This document shows, one piece after another, positions 15,848 through 27,151 of a DNA stretch of 64,000 bases. Under the pieces are notes generated by a model. It was given only the letters and a program-made list of their open reading frames with translations, did no database searches and was not told where the DNA came from. The first letter of the stretch is position 1; each line of letters opens with the position of its first letter. The stretch covers positions 24,997,679 to 25,061,678 of the forward strand of contig NC_092289.1 in the NCBI RefSeq assembly GCF_036320965.1. The letters are read 5' to 3'. This stretch comes from Panulirus ornatus (Eukaryota; Arthropoda; Malacostraca; Decapoda; Palinuridae). The position numbers and the translations under genes are program-made.

Positions 15848-16283
15848 CCCTGGGGATAGGGGAGAAAGAATACTTCCCACGTATTCCCTGCGTGTCATAG
15901 AAGGCGACTAAAAGGGAAGGGAGCGGGGGGCTGGAAATCAGCTAGAGACTCAGTGTGAACTAATGTGGCCTTTTTTGTCTTTTCCTAGTGCTACCTCGCA
16001 CGCATATGGGAGGGGGGTGGGGGTGCTATTTCATGTGTGGTGGGGTGGCAACGGAATGGATGAAGGCAGCAAGTATGAATATGTACATATGTAAACATGT
16101 ATATGTCTGTGTATGTATATGTATGTATATATATCCTTTGAAATGTATAGTTATGTGTGTGTGTGTGTGTGGGTGTTTATGTATATACATGTGCATGTGG
16201 GTGGGTTCGGGCCATTCTTTCGTCTGTTTCCTTGCACTACCTCACTAATGCAGGAGACAGTGATTAAGTATGATGAAAAATAA
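15848..16283 (+). mobile_element. Short-element 5' half fused to long-type LINE 3' UTR
   Basis: 15848-15938 is the 5' half of the short element up to GGCTGGAAATC. From 15939 the sequence is the long-type LINE 3' UTR (CAGCTAGAGACTCAGTGTG, TTGTCTTTTCCTAGTGCTAC, a TG-rich segment with (TG)9, and the final CAGGAGACAGTGATTAAG tail). 26 bases of TA (15822-15847) separate it from the previous element. This shows again that LINE 5' and 3' ends are joined without the coding region. Confidence 0.7.
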
Positions 16284-16288
16284 AGTAA

Positions 16289-16545
16289 CTTAATCTCTGT
16301 TTCCCACGTCACCAAGGTAGCGCCAGGAAACAGAAAAAGAATCCATCCACTCATATACACATATACATACATAAACACCCATACACGCACATGTACATAC
16401 ATACACTTCCACAGACATATACAAATATACACATGTACATATTCATACTTGCTTGGCTTCATCCATTTCTGTCGCTACCCTGCCACACAGGGGCATGTTT
16501 ATAAATGATGGGAAATGGCAATCAAGTATAACGATAATAATAATA
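16289..16545 (-). mobile_element. Antisense long-type LINE 3' UTR fragment
   Basis: Reverse-oriented tail and TG/CA-rich segment facing the preceding element, giving a second, looser inverted repeat around 16285. It ends about 85 bases before the first recognised host exon. Confidence 0.65.
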
Positions 16546-16631
16546 AATAATTAAAATGATATGATAAATAGTTACAAAAATATTTTGACAAATAGAATGA
16601 CTTTATAGTACCTTTTCTTTTTCATCTTCAG

Positions 16632-16884
16632 AGCATTACGGCAAACGGCATCATGGGATATGGCTGGAAATGGGATGAGTGGCAGTGGTGGTTCCATTAG
16701 CTCCAGCAGTTCTGAGGGTCGGCAAGGAGAACCTAGCAAAGATAGCAGCCGTCGATCCATGCGTATGAAATCTACAGAGGTCACCCTTGGAGATGCACCA
16801 GATGAGGAAGAGGAGAGCTGGTCATCAGATTACTCTGCATCTGATGAGGAGGAAGATCAGGAAACCTTTTCTGAAAGTACAGAG
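16632..16884 (+). CDS. Host gene exon: acidic/serine-rich segment before an SH3 domain
   Basis: Internal coding exon. The acceptor is a pyrimidine tract ending TTCATCTTCAG at 16631 and the donor is GAG|GTGATT at 16885. The frame begins with the last base of a split codon, then codons from 16633 read ALRQTASWDMAGNGMSG; it is open upstream, so the first methionine at 16660 is probably not the start. The exon is rich in serine (GGSISSSSSEGRQGEPSKD), then basic, then acidic (DEEEESWSSDYSASDEEEDQ), ending in FSESTE at phase 0. Such low-complexity segments are common linkers before a C-terminal SH3. Earlier exons are not visible in this window. A Dbl-family RhoGEF is a guess only. Confidence 0.72.
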
Positions 16885-17146
16885 GTGATTTTATCACTAA
16901 CATTTTTATAGAATATGATACATGAATATAAGTTTTAGTTGTATGAGTATGAAAATAATGAAAAATGTTTTTGTTATAGTTTTACTTAACTATCATTGTC
17001 CACTAAACTTAGAAATTCATGGGTTGTTGTTTACAGAATGTTACAGGTTCACAAGTCAGTATTTACAGAATGTTACAAGATCACATGCAGTTATGAAAAA
17101 TTACCAAAATCTATAATGTGGCCAAATAATGATACTTCCTTTTCAG

Positions 17147-17403
17147 TACACATCATCAAGATTCCTGGTATTGGCTGACTACAATGCTATGGGTAGTTCT
17201 GAGGTTAGCTTGCGCGAAGGTGACTATGTAGACTTGATTAAGGTGGGATGTGCTGGTTGGTGGTATGTGAGAGTTTCTGGGACACCTTATGAAGGGTGGG
17301 CTCCAGCTGCTTACCTTGAGCGGGTTCTCAAAAAGGGCAGCAGATCCTCTCCTTCAGTTAGTAGTCAAGAGTCATCTTCAGGCCTCAAACATGCCACCTC
17401 AAG
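17147..17403 (+). CDS. Host gene exon: SH3 domain
   Basis: The acceptor is CTTCCTTTTCAG at 17146 and the donor AAG|GTTAGT at 17404. The phase-0 start matches the previous exon. The exon encodes a complete SH3 fold of about 55 residues: FLVLADYNAMGSSEVSL (ALYDY-like strand), REGDYVDLI (acidic RT-loop end), GWWYVRVSG (the tandem tryptophan that binds proline ligands), and EGWAPAAYLE (the GWxPxxY end). A serine-rich tail (RSSPSVSSQESSSGLKHATS) follows. SH3 domains bind PxxP peptides in signalling or cytoskeletal proteins. The position near the protein C-terminus would suit a Dbl-type exchange factor, but no DH or PH domain is in the window. Confidence 0.82.
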
Positions 17404-17875
17404 GTTAGTGTCCAATAAAAGAGCTGTAACATAGTGTAAAATGACTTATTAATGATAAAACCATGGGTTGGGAGAAAAGTATAGTGCTGGAAAGAGAAGG
17501 GGAAAGGGCTAAAAATTACAAAATAGAAGTGAGGGAAGGGCAAAAAAAGAGAAATAGATAGAGGTAGAGATAGAGTTTAGATTCTGAGAAAGCTGTAGTC
17601 CCTTGGGAAAGTAATTAGTTTAGTTATCTTCAGGCCTTAAACATGACACCTCAAGGTTAAGTGAACAGCAACTCAGCTTAACAGTCTTATAGAATGACTT
17701 ATGAATGATAAAGAAATAAGACATGAGTGGGGCAAAAAGTGTAGTACATTAAAAAGGAGGAGGGGAAAGGAAGAGGGCAAAGAAAGTGAAAACAGAGAGA
17801 AGAGCAAAAAGAGAAATGAGATAGACAAAGGATTTTGATTCTGAAAAACTAGAGTTCCCTTATGAAGATACATTC
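17374..17875. repeat. Ancient tandem duplication across the SH3-exon donor site
   Basis: 17374-17625 and 17626-17875 align with moderate divergence. The first unit contains the last 30 bases of the SH3 exon and its donor. The second repeats them as ATCTTCAGGCCTTAAACATG followed by ACACCTCAAGGTTAAG, keeping a GT at the donor position. The A/G-rich intron parts align as well (TTCTGAGAAAGCTGTAG versus TTCTGAAAAACTAGAG). Confidence 0.75.
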
Positions 17876-18343
17876 ATCAAGGCTCAGTTACACTAGATTA
17901 AAGGGTAAATTCTCTTTAAAGTTTCAGTGCTCAAATATCTTTATCTTGCACAACCAGAATCTGGATTAACATGGCCACAACACAACAGACTGAAAGAGTT
18001 TGCCTAGTACAAAAGATTCCTGTTTTCAGTGATGAAACTAAATTCTTGGGTTAGAATGAAATGCTATGCTTGGGTCAAGTATACCTATAACATTAACTTA
18101 CTGCCCCAGAAAACTCTTCTGTGGAGTCTCTGCAGTGACCTGAAAGGTAGCCACATCCACCAGGCAGGACCATAGGTCAGAGGGTATCACGTATATGTCT
18201 GTGTAAGGTGAGTGTGAGTGCAGGACAGTTTACAAGTGGTCAGCGTGGTGGTTGCATTCTTGGCGTGACGGGTCTTGAGATATGCTAAACAAGTGTTTGT
18301 AATGTCATAAAAATGGGTAGCATCCAAGAAATTGTAACATGTA

Positions 18344-18732
18344 TATGCCAGGGAAGTGAGGTTTCAGAGGAGTATACATCTGAGGGATGGTGATTAAATC
18401 TGAGTCGAGAGAGTGGTTGTTTAGTGCTAGTCAGATACTTTCAGCATGCATTCATCTAGTCGGTATTGGGGTTAAGGTCATTGTATGGCGAAGCAGGGGT
18501 TAGCTTTTTATTTCTGTTTGGGGTTGAATAGTTATCTTTTTCTTATGCCAGGGAAGTGAGGTTTCAGAGGAGTTTATGTCTGAGGGATGGTGATGAAGTC
18601 TGAGTTGAGAGGGTGGTTGTTAAGTGCTCATCAGATAATTTCAGCCTGTATTCATGTAGTCGGTGTTAGGGTTAAGGTCATTGTATGGTCAAGCAGGGGG
18701 TTAACTTTTTATTTCTGTTTGGGGTTGAATAG
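18344..18732. repeat. Two tandem copies of a 189-base sequence, period 200
   Basis: 18344-18532 and 18544-18732 both run from TATGCCAGGGAAGTGAGG to TTCTGTTTGGGGTTGAATAG with scattered substitutions. Intronic, no coding signal. 17876-18343 is intron in which I see nothing specific. Confidence 0.85.
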
Positions 18733-18756
18733 GTGAGAAAAAATAAATATATATTA

Positions 18757-19202
18757 TCATACATACATACATAATCACTGTTTCCCGAGTCAGCGAGGTA
18801 GCGCCCGGAAACAGATGAAGAATGGCCCATCCACTCATATACACATATATATACATAAACACCCACATATACATATCAACATATATACATATACATACGT
18901 AGACATTACATACATACACATGTACATACTCATATTTGCTTGCCTTCGTCCATTCCTGTCACTACCCCGCCCCACAGGAAAACAGCATTGCTATTCCCTG
19001 CTTCAGCAAGGTGGTGCCAGGAATACAGACAAAAAGGCCACATTTGTTCACGTTCAGTCTCTAGCTGTCATGTGTAATGAACTGAAACCACAGCTCCCTT
19101 TCCACATCCAGGCCCCACAGCCCTTTCCATGGTTTACCCCAGATGCTTCACATGCCCTAGTTCAGTCCACTGACAGCATGTTGACCCAGGTATACCACAT
19201 CA
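18757..19202 (-). mobile_element. Antisense long-type LINE 3' UTR
   Basis: Complete long-type 3' UTR of about 445 bases in antisense, from the tail near 18770 (CGAGTCAGCGAGGTAGCGCC) through CA/TA-rich DNA to the GTTTACCCCAGATGCTTCAC block. It abuts a plus-strand LINE at 19202, so the two fragments face each other. Confidence 0.75.
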
Positions 19203-20975
19203 TTGTACAGAGGCAAAGGGGATAAAAGTGAGTGTTCAAATTACAGAGGCATAAGTCTGTTGAGTATTCATGGGAAATTATATGGTAGGGTATTGATTGA
19301 GAGGGTAAATGCATGCACAGAGCATCAGATTGGGGAAGAGCAGTGTTGTTTCAGAAGTGTTAGAGGATATGTGGATTAGGTGTCTGCTTTGAAGAATGTA
19401 TACAAGAAATAATTAGTAAAACAGATGGACTTGTATGTAGCATTATGGATCTAGAGAAGGTATATGATAGGGTTAATAAAGATGCTTTGTAAAAGAATTT
19501 AAGTGTATATGGTGTGGGAGGTAAGTTGCTAGAAGCAGTGAAAATTTTTACCAAGGATATAATGCATGTGTATGAGTAAGAAGAGAGTTAAGTGATTGGT
19601 TCCCAGTGAATGTCGGTTTGCGGCAGGGGTGAAGACATTGCAGCAGGGGTGCATGATGTCTTCATGGTTGTTTAATTTGTTTATGAATGGGGTGGTTACG
19701 GAGGTGAATGCAAGAGTTTTGGAGAGAAGGGGCAAGTATGCCGTCTGTTGTGGATGAGAGGGCTTGGGAATTGAGTCTGTTGTTGTTTGCTGATGGTACA
19801 GCACTGGTGGTTGATTCAGGTGAGCAACTGCAGAAGTTGGTGACTGAGTTTGGTAAAGAGTGTGAAAGAAGAAAGTTGAGAGTAAATGTGAATAAGAGCA
19901 AGGTTATTAGGTTCAGTAGGGATGAGGGACAAGTTAATTGGGAGGTAAGTTTGAATGGAGAAAAACTGGAGGAAGAGAAATGTTTTAGATATCTGGGAGT
20001 GGACTTAACAGTGGATGGAACCATGGAAGTGGAAGTGAGTCTCAGGATGGGGGAGGGGGCAAAGGTTCTGGAGGTTGAAGAATGTGTGGAATATAAGAAC
20101 GTTAACTAAGAGCAAAAACGGGTATGTTTGAAGGAATAGTTGTTCCAGCAGTGTTATATGGTTGCAAGGCATGGGCTATAAATAGGGTTGTGCGGAGGAG
20201 GGTGGACGTGTTGGAAATGAAATGTTTGAGAATATGTGGTGTGAGGTGGTTTGATTGAGTAAGTAACGAAAGGGTAAGAGAGATGTGTGGTAATAAAAAG
20301 AGTGTGGTTGAGAGAGCAGAAGAGGGTGTGTTGAAATGGTTTGGACACATAGAGAGAATGAGTAAGGAAAAATTGAAAGAGGATATGTGTCAGAGGTGGA
20401 GGGAAGAGGGAAAAGTTGGAGACCAAATTGGAGGTGGAAGGATGGAGTGAAAAAGATTTTGAGCGATTGGGGCTTGAACATACAGGAGGGTAAAAGGCTT
20501 GCAAGGAATAAAGTTAATTGGAACGATGTGGTATACCATGGTTGACGTGCTGTCAGTGGATTGAACCAGGGCATGTGAAGCGTCTGGGGTAAACCATGGA
20601 AAGGTCTGTGGGGACTGGATGTTGAAATGTGAATAGGGAGCTGTGGTTTCAGTGCATGACACATGACAGCTAGAGACTGAGTGTGAATGAATGTGGCCTT
20701 TTTTGTCTTTTCCTGCTATCTCATTGAAGTGGGGAATACTGTCATGTGTGGTGGTGTGGCGATGGGAATAGATGAAAGCAGCAAGTATGAATATGTACAT
20801 GTGTATATATGTAAATGTCTGTGTATGTTTATGTATGTATACATTGAAATGTATATGTATGTATATGTGCGTGTATGGGCATTTATATACATATATACAT
20901 GTGTATGTAGGTGGGTTGGGCCATTCCTCATCTGTTTCCTTGTGCTATCTCGCTGACATGGGATATGATAATTAA
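19202..20975 (+). mobile_element. Old, 5'-truncated LINE in the host intron
   Basis: Begins in RT at the LYKGKGDK region (ATTGTACAGAGGCAAAGG) and runs to a long-type 3' UTR. The frame is broken many times: a TAG in the SGRG region, a partly repeated segment around 19618-19650 (GCGGCAGGGGTG... twice), and frameshifts after 20040. RT motif C reads LLFADGTAL, so the second catalytic aspartate is glycine and the enzyme would be dead. It is clearly older than the copies at 5-15 kb. Its left part supplies the left breakpoint of the 5.29-kb duplication. Confidence 0.85.
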
Positions 20976-21809
20976 GTATAATAGCTTGGGGAGGGGGGTT
21001 ACATGTTTAAGAACCACTGGTCTAATGCATTCAGTACTCCTGAAGGAATGGAGAGAACCAGGGCTTTTTATGCATGAGAATTATTAAAAAATATGGAATC
21101 ATATGTTTTGCACTTTTTTCTGCATAAAAGAGGAGCAGGAAATGCTCAAACATTGTCTTTGCTAATCTATTATGCATGCATTTAGATTGAGGAAGACAAG
21201 GAATGATATTAGTAGCAGGAATTTTGACTTTTTTTTGTTAATGGGTTACTGCTATGTGGATAAACAGTCATTACTGGAGGTGGTGTAACTTTTATTCATT
21301 TAAAATTTTACCTTATAATGGTTTTTTGCAATGATATTTATATCACCTCATCATTTAATGTAGCTCAGGTGGGCCTGGATAAGTGTTAACCCAATTTTCC
21401 TTTGCTTTTGGTCTTCGACTCGAAAAGAAAGTTGTGATAGAAAGTAGGGCAAAGGAATGAGAGGGAAGAGGGAGGAATGAGGAAAATACAGGACATATAA
21501 AATAGGCAAGTGGAGTGGTGAAGTAGGAAGGGAAGAAGCAGGCAAGAGAAAGATGTGTGAAAATTAGAGGGCAGGAACAGTATTGCAGCATGTGGGGGCA
21601 AATGAAATTAAATGGGAGAGAAAGGATATGTGAAGATAGGAGGGTAAGAAGGCAAATAGTTGAAGCTGGGGAAGGAAAAGTAAAAAGGGAAAGTGGAGAG
21701 GGAAGGAGCTGTTGTCAGTATAAGAGAATATTGGGAAAAGCTGAGGAGAGTAAGTAAAAATACATTTTCAGCTCAACAAAATTGAGCCAATATTCTTTTT
21801 TTCTTCCAG

Positions 21810-21861
21810 ATCATCTGTTGCCTCACTGTCTGCCAAATCTGAGGAAGTGAACATACTATAA
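21810..21861 (+). CDS. Host gene terminal coding exon
   Basis: The acceptor TTTTTTTCTTCCAG ends at 21809. The exon's first base completes the codon split at 17403 (AG+A, arginine), then it reads SSVASLSAKSEEVNIL and stops with TAA at 21859-21861. Both the phase match and the serine-rich character continuing from the SH3 exon support the join. The intron is 4.4 kb and contains a LINE. Everything from about 21862 may be 3' UTR. This exon lies inside the tandem duplication. Confidence 0.65.
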
Positions 21862-24420
21862 ACAGGTGTAAATAGCATATATCCTGTAGTAAGAAATGTT
21901 TGTGATTCAGACTTCTGAAGATTGAAAGAATGCAAATTTAGCAGACTATATATAGTCCATAGAAGGTATTGTGTTGCAGTTTATGTGCCTGATTGATGGG
22001 GAAGAAATACCCTAGTATTAAAATACATAGTTTAGCAGAATCATTCCATGTGGTTGAAAGAAATAACACCACACAAATAAGATTTTCTGAAAATTATTAG
22101 TACTTCCAATAATTCACAGTAACTTGGAAGGAGTGCAAAAATCACAAGAAAGGTGGGAATCTGAATTCAGACTAATATTGAAAGAAAAAATCCCCTTTCT
22201 GCCATCTATAATGCAAGTGATAAGCAGGATACAAATTCATGGACTTCCATTCTTTATAAATATCTTGTGTAGCAAATTGTTATTCATATATAGGGATGAA
22301 CTCTCAACTTTGCTGCCCTTTTCATGTTTTTGGCATATAATCTCATTCATTACCTAAAAGAATGAAATTTGGTACTCAAGTCCTCACATACATCTAATTT
22401 CATTTGCTAGCACCTCTTGGGCAGCTCTCATTATGGGTATATCAAAACAGGTACTTTCCTAAGAAAAATAGGAATCCAAGTCGGGTGACATTACAGGGTA
22501 ATGTATTCGACTAATGGGCCTATTTGCATCCTCTGGTTTGAGGGTAACTAGTGTGGGCTGTAATTAGAAGTTTCAGCATGCAACTATGTCTTTTCTTACT
22601 CCATCACCTCTTTCTTATGTAATATCTTATATCCTGTTAAAGTTTATGCAACTTGTCTCCAAGGTAATATTTCCCTTCCATTGCATTATTTTGCTGCCTC
22701 ATTGTTACCTTCATGGTAATATTTGTACTTTTTAGAACTTTTCCTCTACATACTCTGCTATTCTAGTTTTTCCTACACTAAACCCAGTTTTGCTCCATTT
22801 CCTCCTCTGTACTTAGTCCTTTATATTAAAGGACATGAGGAAGATGTCTTTCTATTTCCATCTTGAATTTGCCATCAACATTATTAAGTGCATTATTTAT
22901 TTAAAATTACTAGTCCTCTGTCTCAGTCTTGGATTCTTGTAGCGGTTCTAACTCCGCTCTGCCCACTTGTGATCATGTGCCTCAGTACAGGTAGAAATAG
23001 AACTAGAGATAGAAAGACAGTCCTATTGTTGCCTTCAGGGCTGGTTAATATGGTGTCATTGTAGAGGCAGCAGAGAACTTTGAAAAGTTCTTTAATTTAA
23101 AACAGAGGGCTCCCAAACTCCTCTCCCTGATCTTATGACAGGGTTTACTTAAGAGTCTCTGTCCAAGTGAATATTTTTAAATTTCCTGTGGTCTTGGAAC
23201 TGGTAGGAGGATATGAGGTATGAATGAAGATTCCTCCTACTATTATGAATGATGGAGGAATGCTGTGTTTTAAAGTTCATATTGTTATCACAAGCAGCTT
23301 TGGTGAAAATTCACTATTGACCATCAAAATTAACAATAACAACCAATGACATTTTGTGTATCCCTAAGTTTTCTCACGCTTAAGTCATTTTGAAAAGTGA
23401 ATTGGAACATTTTTAAGATAATTTACTGTAGTGAACCTGGTTTTTTACATCATGGATGTAACTCATTGTGTCATTAATCATTTTTGAAGAAAGTTTTAAT
23501 CAGTGAAAATATCAAAGGTCGATACTGAAAAATCATCCATCTCTTTGAAGTGTTTAGGGAGAGTTTATTTGTTAACTCCTGAAGGTTCAGTGACTGTTGG
23601 GGCAGTACAAAATTGATACATTGGAGAGTGTGTGTGTACAGTTTTGTGATAATGTAGTTGTTGAAAATAGTAACTGCACTTACCGCTGCAGTCCTCATTA
23701 GGCCAGTAGTAAATGCTGTTGATGTGCAATGAAAATGCCCCTGTTTAGTACCCAGTTGCATAGGATATATTCTCAGATTGGTAACAGAGCAGAGCAAGCA
23801 TTGACTGCATGTAATTTAAGCCTTAGAGTGACAGAATTACATAAATGACTAATTCAGTACAGAGTGATCAGATATCATGTTTGTAAAGGATGCTGCATTT
23901 TAAGATGTTTTACAAAGTAACCAACAGTTCATAGTGAAGGCATAGACTGATTAGGCCAAATGAGGCAGTTAACAGCGGGTGGTGCAGGTTCAGAGTGACT
24001 AAAAGCCTGATGCTACAATCTCCAAAGTGACTTACCAACTCCTTTTGTACATTCATATGTTTTAGAAGTAATACAGTAACTCAGTTTAAGGTGTTGAATG
24101 GTGCTTTTAGCTCTGCATGTACTTGTAACTTAGTGTTTCTTATATGGTGTACATTGCAGAAAGATTGTAATCTGTATAGGGCTTTTCTTAATTCAAAGTT
24201 AATATTCCATGTACAGCATGATTGCATATACTTATCAGGTCATACTTTATGATCCACTTTATAAATGAAGAATGTAAAAGACTTTTCTTGAGATCCAGAG
24301 GCTACAGGAAGCTAATCATGGTTCTCATCTCTATTCACCTTGATAGGTGTATGAAACCAGACATTCCATGTATATGATACATCCTTTTTGCATATATCAT
24401 CCAAATGTATATCCTGTACA
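21862..24420. other. Possible 3' UTR / downstream DNA, no gene seen
   Basis: AT-rich, non-repetitive within the copy, without a supported ORF or RNA gene. It follows the stop codon of the host terminal exon, so part may be 3' UTR; I could not identify a convincing polyadenylation site. Repeated at 27152-29710. Confidence 0.5.
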
Positions 24421-24429
24421 TTATATACA

Positions 24430-24604
24430 TGTAGAAGGCGACTAAAGGGGGGGGGGGGTAGAAATCCTCCCCTCTCGTTTTTTTAACTTTCCAAAAGAAA
24501 TAACAGAGAAGGGGGCCAGGTGAGGATATTCCCTCAGAGGCCCAGTCCTCTGTTCTTAATGCTACCTCGCTAATGCGGGAAATGGTGAATAATACGAAAA
24601 AAAG
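24430..24604 (+). mobile_element. Short non-autonomous element, 5'-truncated (copy A)
   Basis: Starts at GTAGAAGGCGACTAAAGG, has a run of about 12 G where other copies have GAGGGAGCGGGG, and ends in the usual CGCTAATGCGGGAAATGG tail followed by (TA)n at about 24605-24632. Confidence 0.8.
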
Positions 24605-24630
<26 letters not shown>

Positions 24631-24635
<5 letters not shown>

Positions 24636-26267
24636 GTGTGGTTTCAGAAGTGGTAGAGGATGTGTGGATCAGGTGTTTGCTTTGAAGAATGTATGTGAGA
24701 AATACTTAGAAAAGCAAATGGATTTGTATGTAGCATTTATGGATCTGGAGAAGGCATATGATAGAGTTGATAGAGATGCTCTGTGGAAGGTATTAAGAAT
24801 ATATGGTGTGGGAGGCAAGTTATTAGAAGCAGTGAAAATTTTTACCAAGGATATAATGCATGTGTATGAGTAAGAAGAGAGTTAAGTGATTGGTTCCCAG
24901 TGAATGTCGGTTTGCGGCAGGGGTGAAGACATTGCAGCAGGGGTGCATGATGTCTTCATGGTTGTTTAATTTGTTTATGAATGGGGTGGTTACGGAGGTG
25001 AATGCAAGAGTTTTGGAGAGAAGGGGCAAGTATGCCGTCTGTTGTGGATGAGAGGGCTTGGGAATTGAGTCTGTTGTTGTTTGCTGATGGTACAGCACTG
25101 GTGGTTGATTCAGGTGAGCAACTGCAGAAGTTGGTGACTGAGTTTGGTAAAGAGTGTGAAAGAAGAAAGTTGAGAGTAAATGTGAATAAGAGCAAGGTTA
25201 TTAGGTTCAGTAGGGATGAGGGACAAGTTAATTGGGAGGTAAGTTTGAATGGAGAAAAACTGGAGGAAGAGAAATGTTTTAGATATCTGGGAGTGGACTT
25301 AACAGTGGATGGAACCATGGAAGTGGAAGTGAGTCTCAGGATGGGGGAGGGGGCAAAGGTTCTGGAGGTTGAAGAATGTGTGGAATATAAGAACGTTAAC
25401 TAAGAGCAAAAACGGGTATGTTTGAAGGAATAGTTGTTCCAGCAGTGTTATATGGTTGCAAGGCATGGGCTATAAATAGGGTTGTGCGGAGGAGGGTGGA
25501 CGTGTTGGAAATGAAATGTTTGAGAATATGTGGTGTGAGGTGGTTTGATTGAGTAAGTAACGAAAGGGTAAGAGAGATGTGTGGTAATAAAAAGAGTGTG
25601 GTTGAGAGAGCAGAAGAGGGTGTGTTGAAATGGTTTGGACACATAGAGAGAATGAGTAAGGAAAAATTGAAAGAGGATATGTGTCAGAGGTGGAGGGAAG
25701 AGGGAAAAGTTGGAGACCAAATTGGAGGTGGAAGGATGGAGTGAAAAAGATTTTGAGCGATTGGGGCTTGAACATACAGGAGGGTAAAAGGCTTGCAAGG
25801 AATAAAGTTAATTGGAACGATGTGGTATACCATGGTTGACGTGCTGTCAGTGGATTGAACCAGGGCATGTGAAGCGTCTGGGGTAAACCATGGAAAGGTC
25901 TGTGGGGACTGGATGTTGAAATGTGAATAGGGAGCTGTGGTTTCAGTGCATGACACATGACAGCTAGAGACTGAGTGTGAATGAATGTGGCCTTTTTTGT
26001 CTTTTCCTGCTATCTCATTGAAGTGGGGAATACTGTCATGTGTGGTGGTGTGGCGATGGGAATAGATGAAAGCAGCAAGTATGAATATGTACATGTGTAT
26101 ATATGTAAATGTCTGTGTATGTTTATGTATGTATACATTGAAATGTATATGTATGTATATGTGCGTGTATGGGCATTTATATACATATATACATGTGTAT
26201 GTAGGTGGGTTGGGCCATTCCTCATCTGTTTCCTTGTGCTATCTCGCTGACATGGGATATGATAATT
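24631..26267 (+). mobile_element. Hybrid LINE at the duplication junction
   Basis: Positions 24631-24838 are identical in type to the young right-hand LINE (QCGFRSGRGCVDQVFALKN, MDLEKAYDRVDRDAL, ending GGKLLEAVK). From 24825 onward the sequence switches to the old left-hand LINE, including its FADGTAL motif, its partly repeated GCGGCAGGGGTG segment and its long-type 3' UTR. This old/young chimera, with the switch inside a shared 14-base word, is the expected product of unequal crossing-over between the two LINEs. The hybrid frame stops just after the switch. Confidence 0.9.
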
Positions 26268-27099
26268 AAGTATAATAGCTTGGGGAGGGGGGTTACATGT
26301 TTAAGAACCACTGGTCTAATGCATTCAGTACTCCTGAAGGAATGGAGAGAACCAGGGCTTTTTATGCATGAGAATTATTAAAAAATATGGAATCATATGT
26401 TTTGCACTTTTTTCTGCATAAAAGAGGAGCAGGAAATGCTCAAACATTGTCTTTGCTAATCTATTATGCATGCATTTAGATTGAGGAAGACAAGGAATGA
26501 TATTAGTAGCAGGAATTTTGACTTTTTTTTGTTAATGGGTTACTGCTATGTGGATAAACAGTCATTACTGGAGGTGGTGTAACTTTTATTCATTTAAAAT
26601 TTTACCTTATAATGGTTTTTTGCAATGATATTTATATCACCTCATCATTTAATGTAGCTCAGGTGGGCCTGGATAAGTGTTAACCCAATTTTCCTTTGCT
26701 TTTGGTCTTCGACTCGAAAAGAAAGTTGTGATAGAAAGTAGGGCAAAGGAATGAGAAGAGGGAGGAATGAGGAAAATACAGGACATATAAAATAGGCAAG
26801 TGGAGTGGTGAAGTAGGAAGGGAAGAAGCAGGCAAGAGAAAGATGTGTGAAAATTAGAGGGCAGGAACAGTATTGCAGCATGTGGGGGCAAATGAAATTA
26901 AATGGGAGAGAAAGGATATGTGAAGATAGGAGGGTAAGAAGGCAAATAGTTGAAGCTGGGGAAGGAAAAGTAAAAAGGGAAAGTGGAGAGGGAAGGAGCT
27001 GTTGTCAGTATAAGAGAATATTGGGAAAAGCTGAGGAGAGTAAGTAAAAATACATTTTCAGCTCAACAAAATTGAGCCAATATTCTTTTTTTCTTCCAG

Positions 27100-27151
27100 A
27101 TCATCTGTTGCCTCACTGTCTGCCAAATCTGAGGAAGTGAACATACTATAA
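27100..27151 (+). pseudogene. Duplicated host terminal exon
   Basis: Exact second copy of the 52-base exon at 21810-21861 with its acceptor and polypyrimidine tract, 5290 bases downstream. Splicing from the SH3 exon to either copy would give the same peptide, so it changes only the choice of 3' UTR and polyadenylation site. I class it as a duplicate, not a new gene. Confidence 0.7.

Larger units (their letters stand above)
19531..24824. repeat. Tandem segmental duplication, copy A (5294 bp)
   Basis: Copy A contains most of the old LINE, the intron end, the host terminal exon, and about 2.5 kb downstream with a short element and the start of the hybrid LINE. It differs from copy B by only a handful of changes that I can see: a GGGA loss near 26756, T/C at 23526 versus 28816, one base at 24428 versus 29718, and one-base or two-base differences in G and TA runs. 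Confidence 0.93.

Noticed and set aside
22124..22357. 77-residue plus-strand ORF downstream of the host gene
   Set aside because: No motif, no supporting splice or start context, and it lies in probable 3' UTR; its copy at 27414 is just the duplication.
23474..23797. 107-residue minus-strand ORF
   Set aside because: No recognisable domain and no regulatory context; duplicated at 28764 only because the segment is duplicated.
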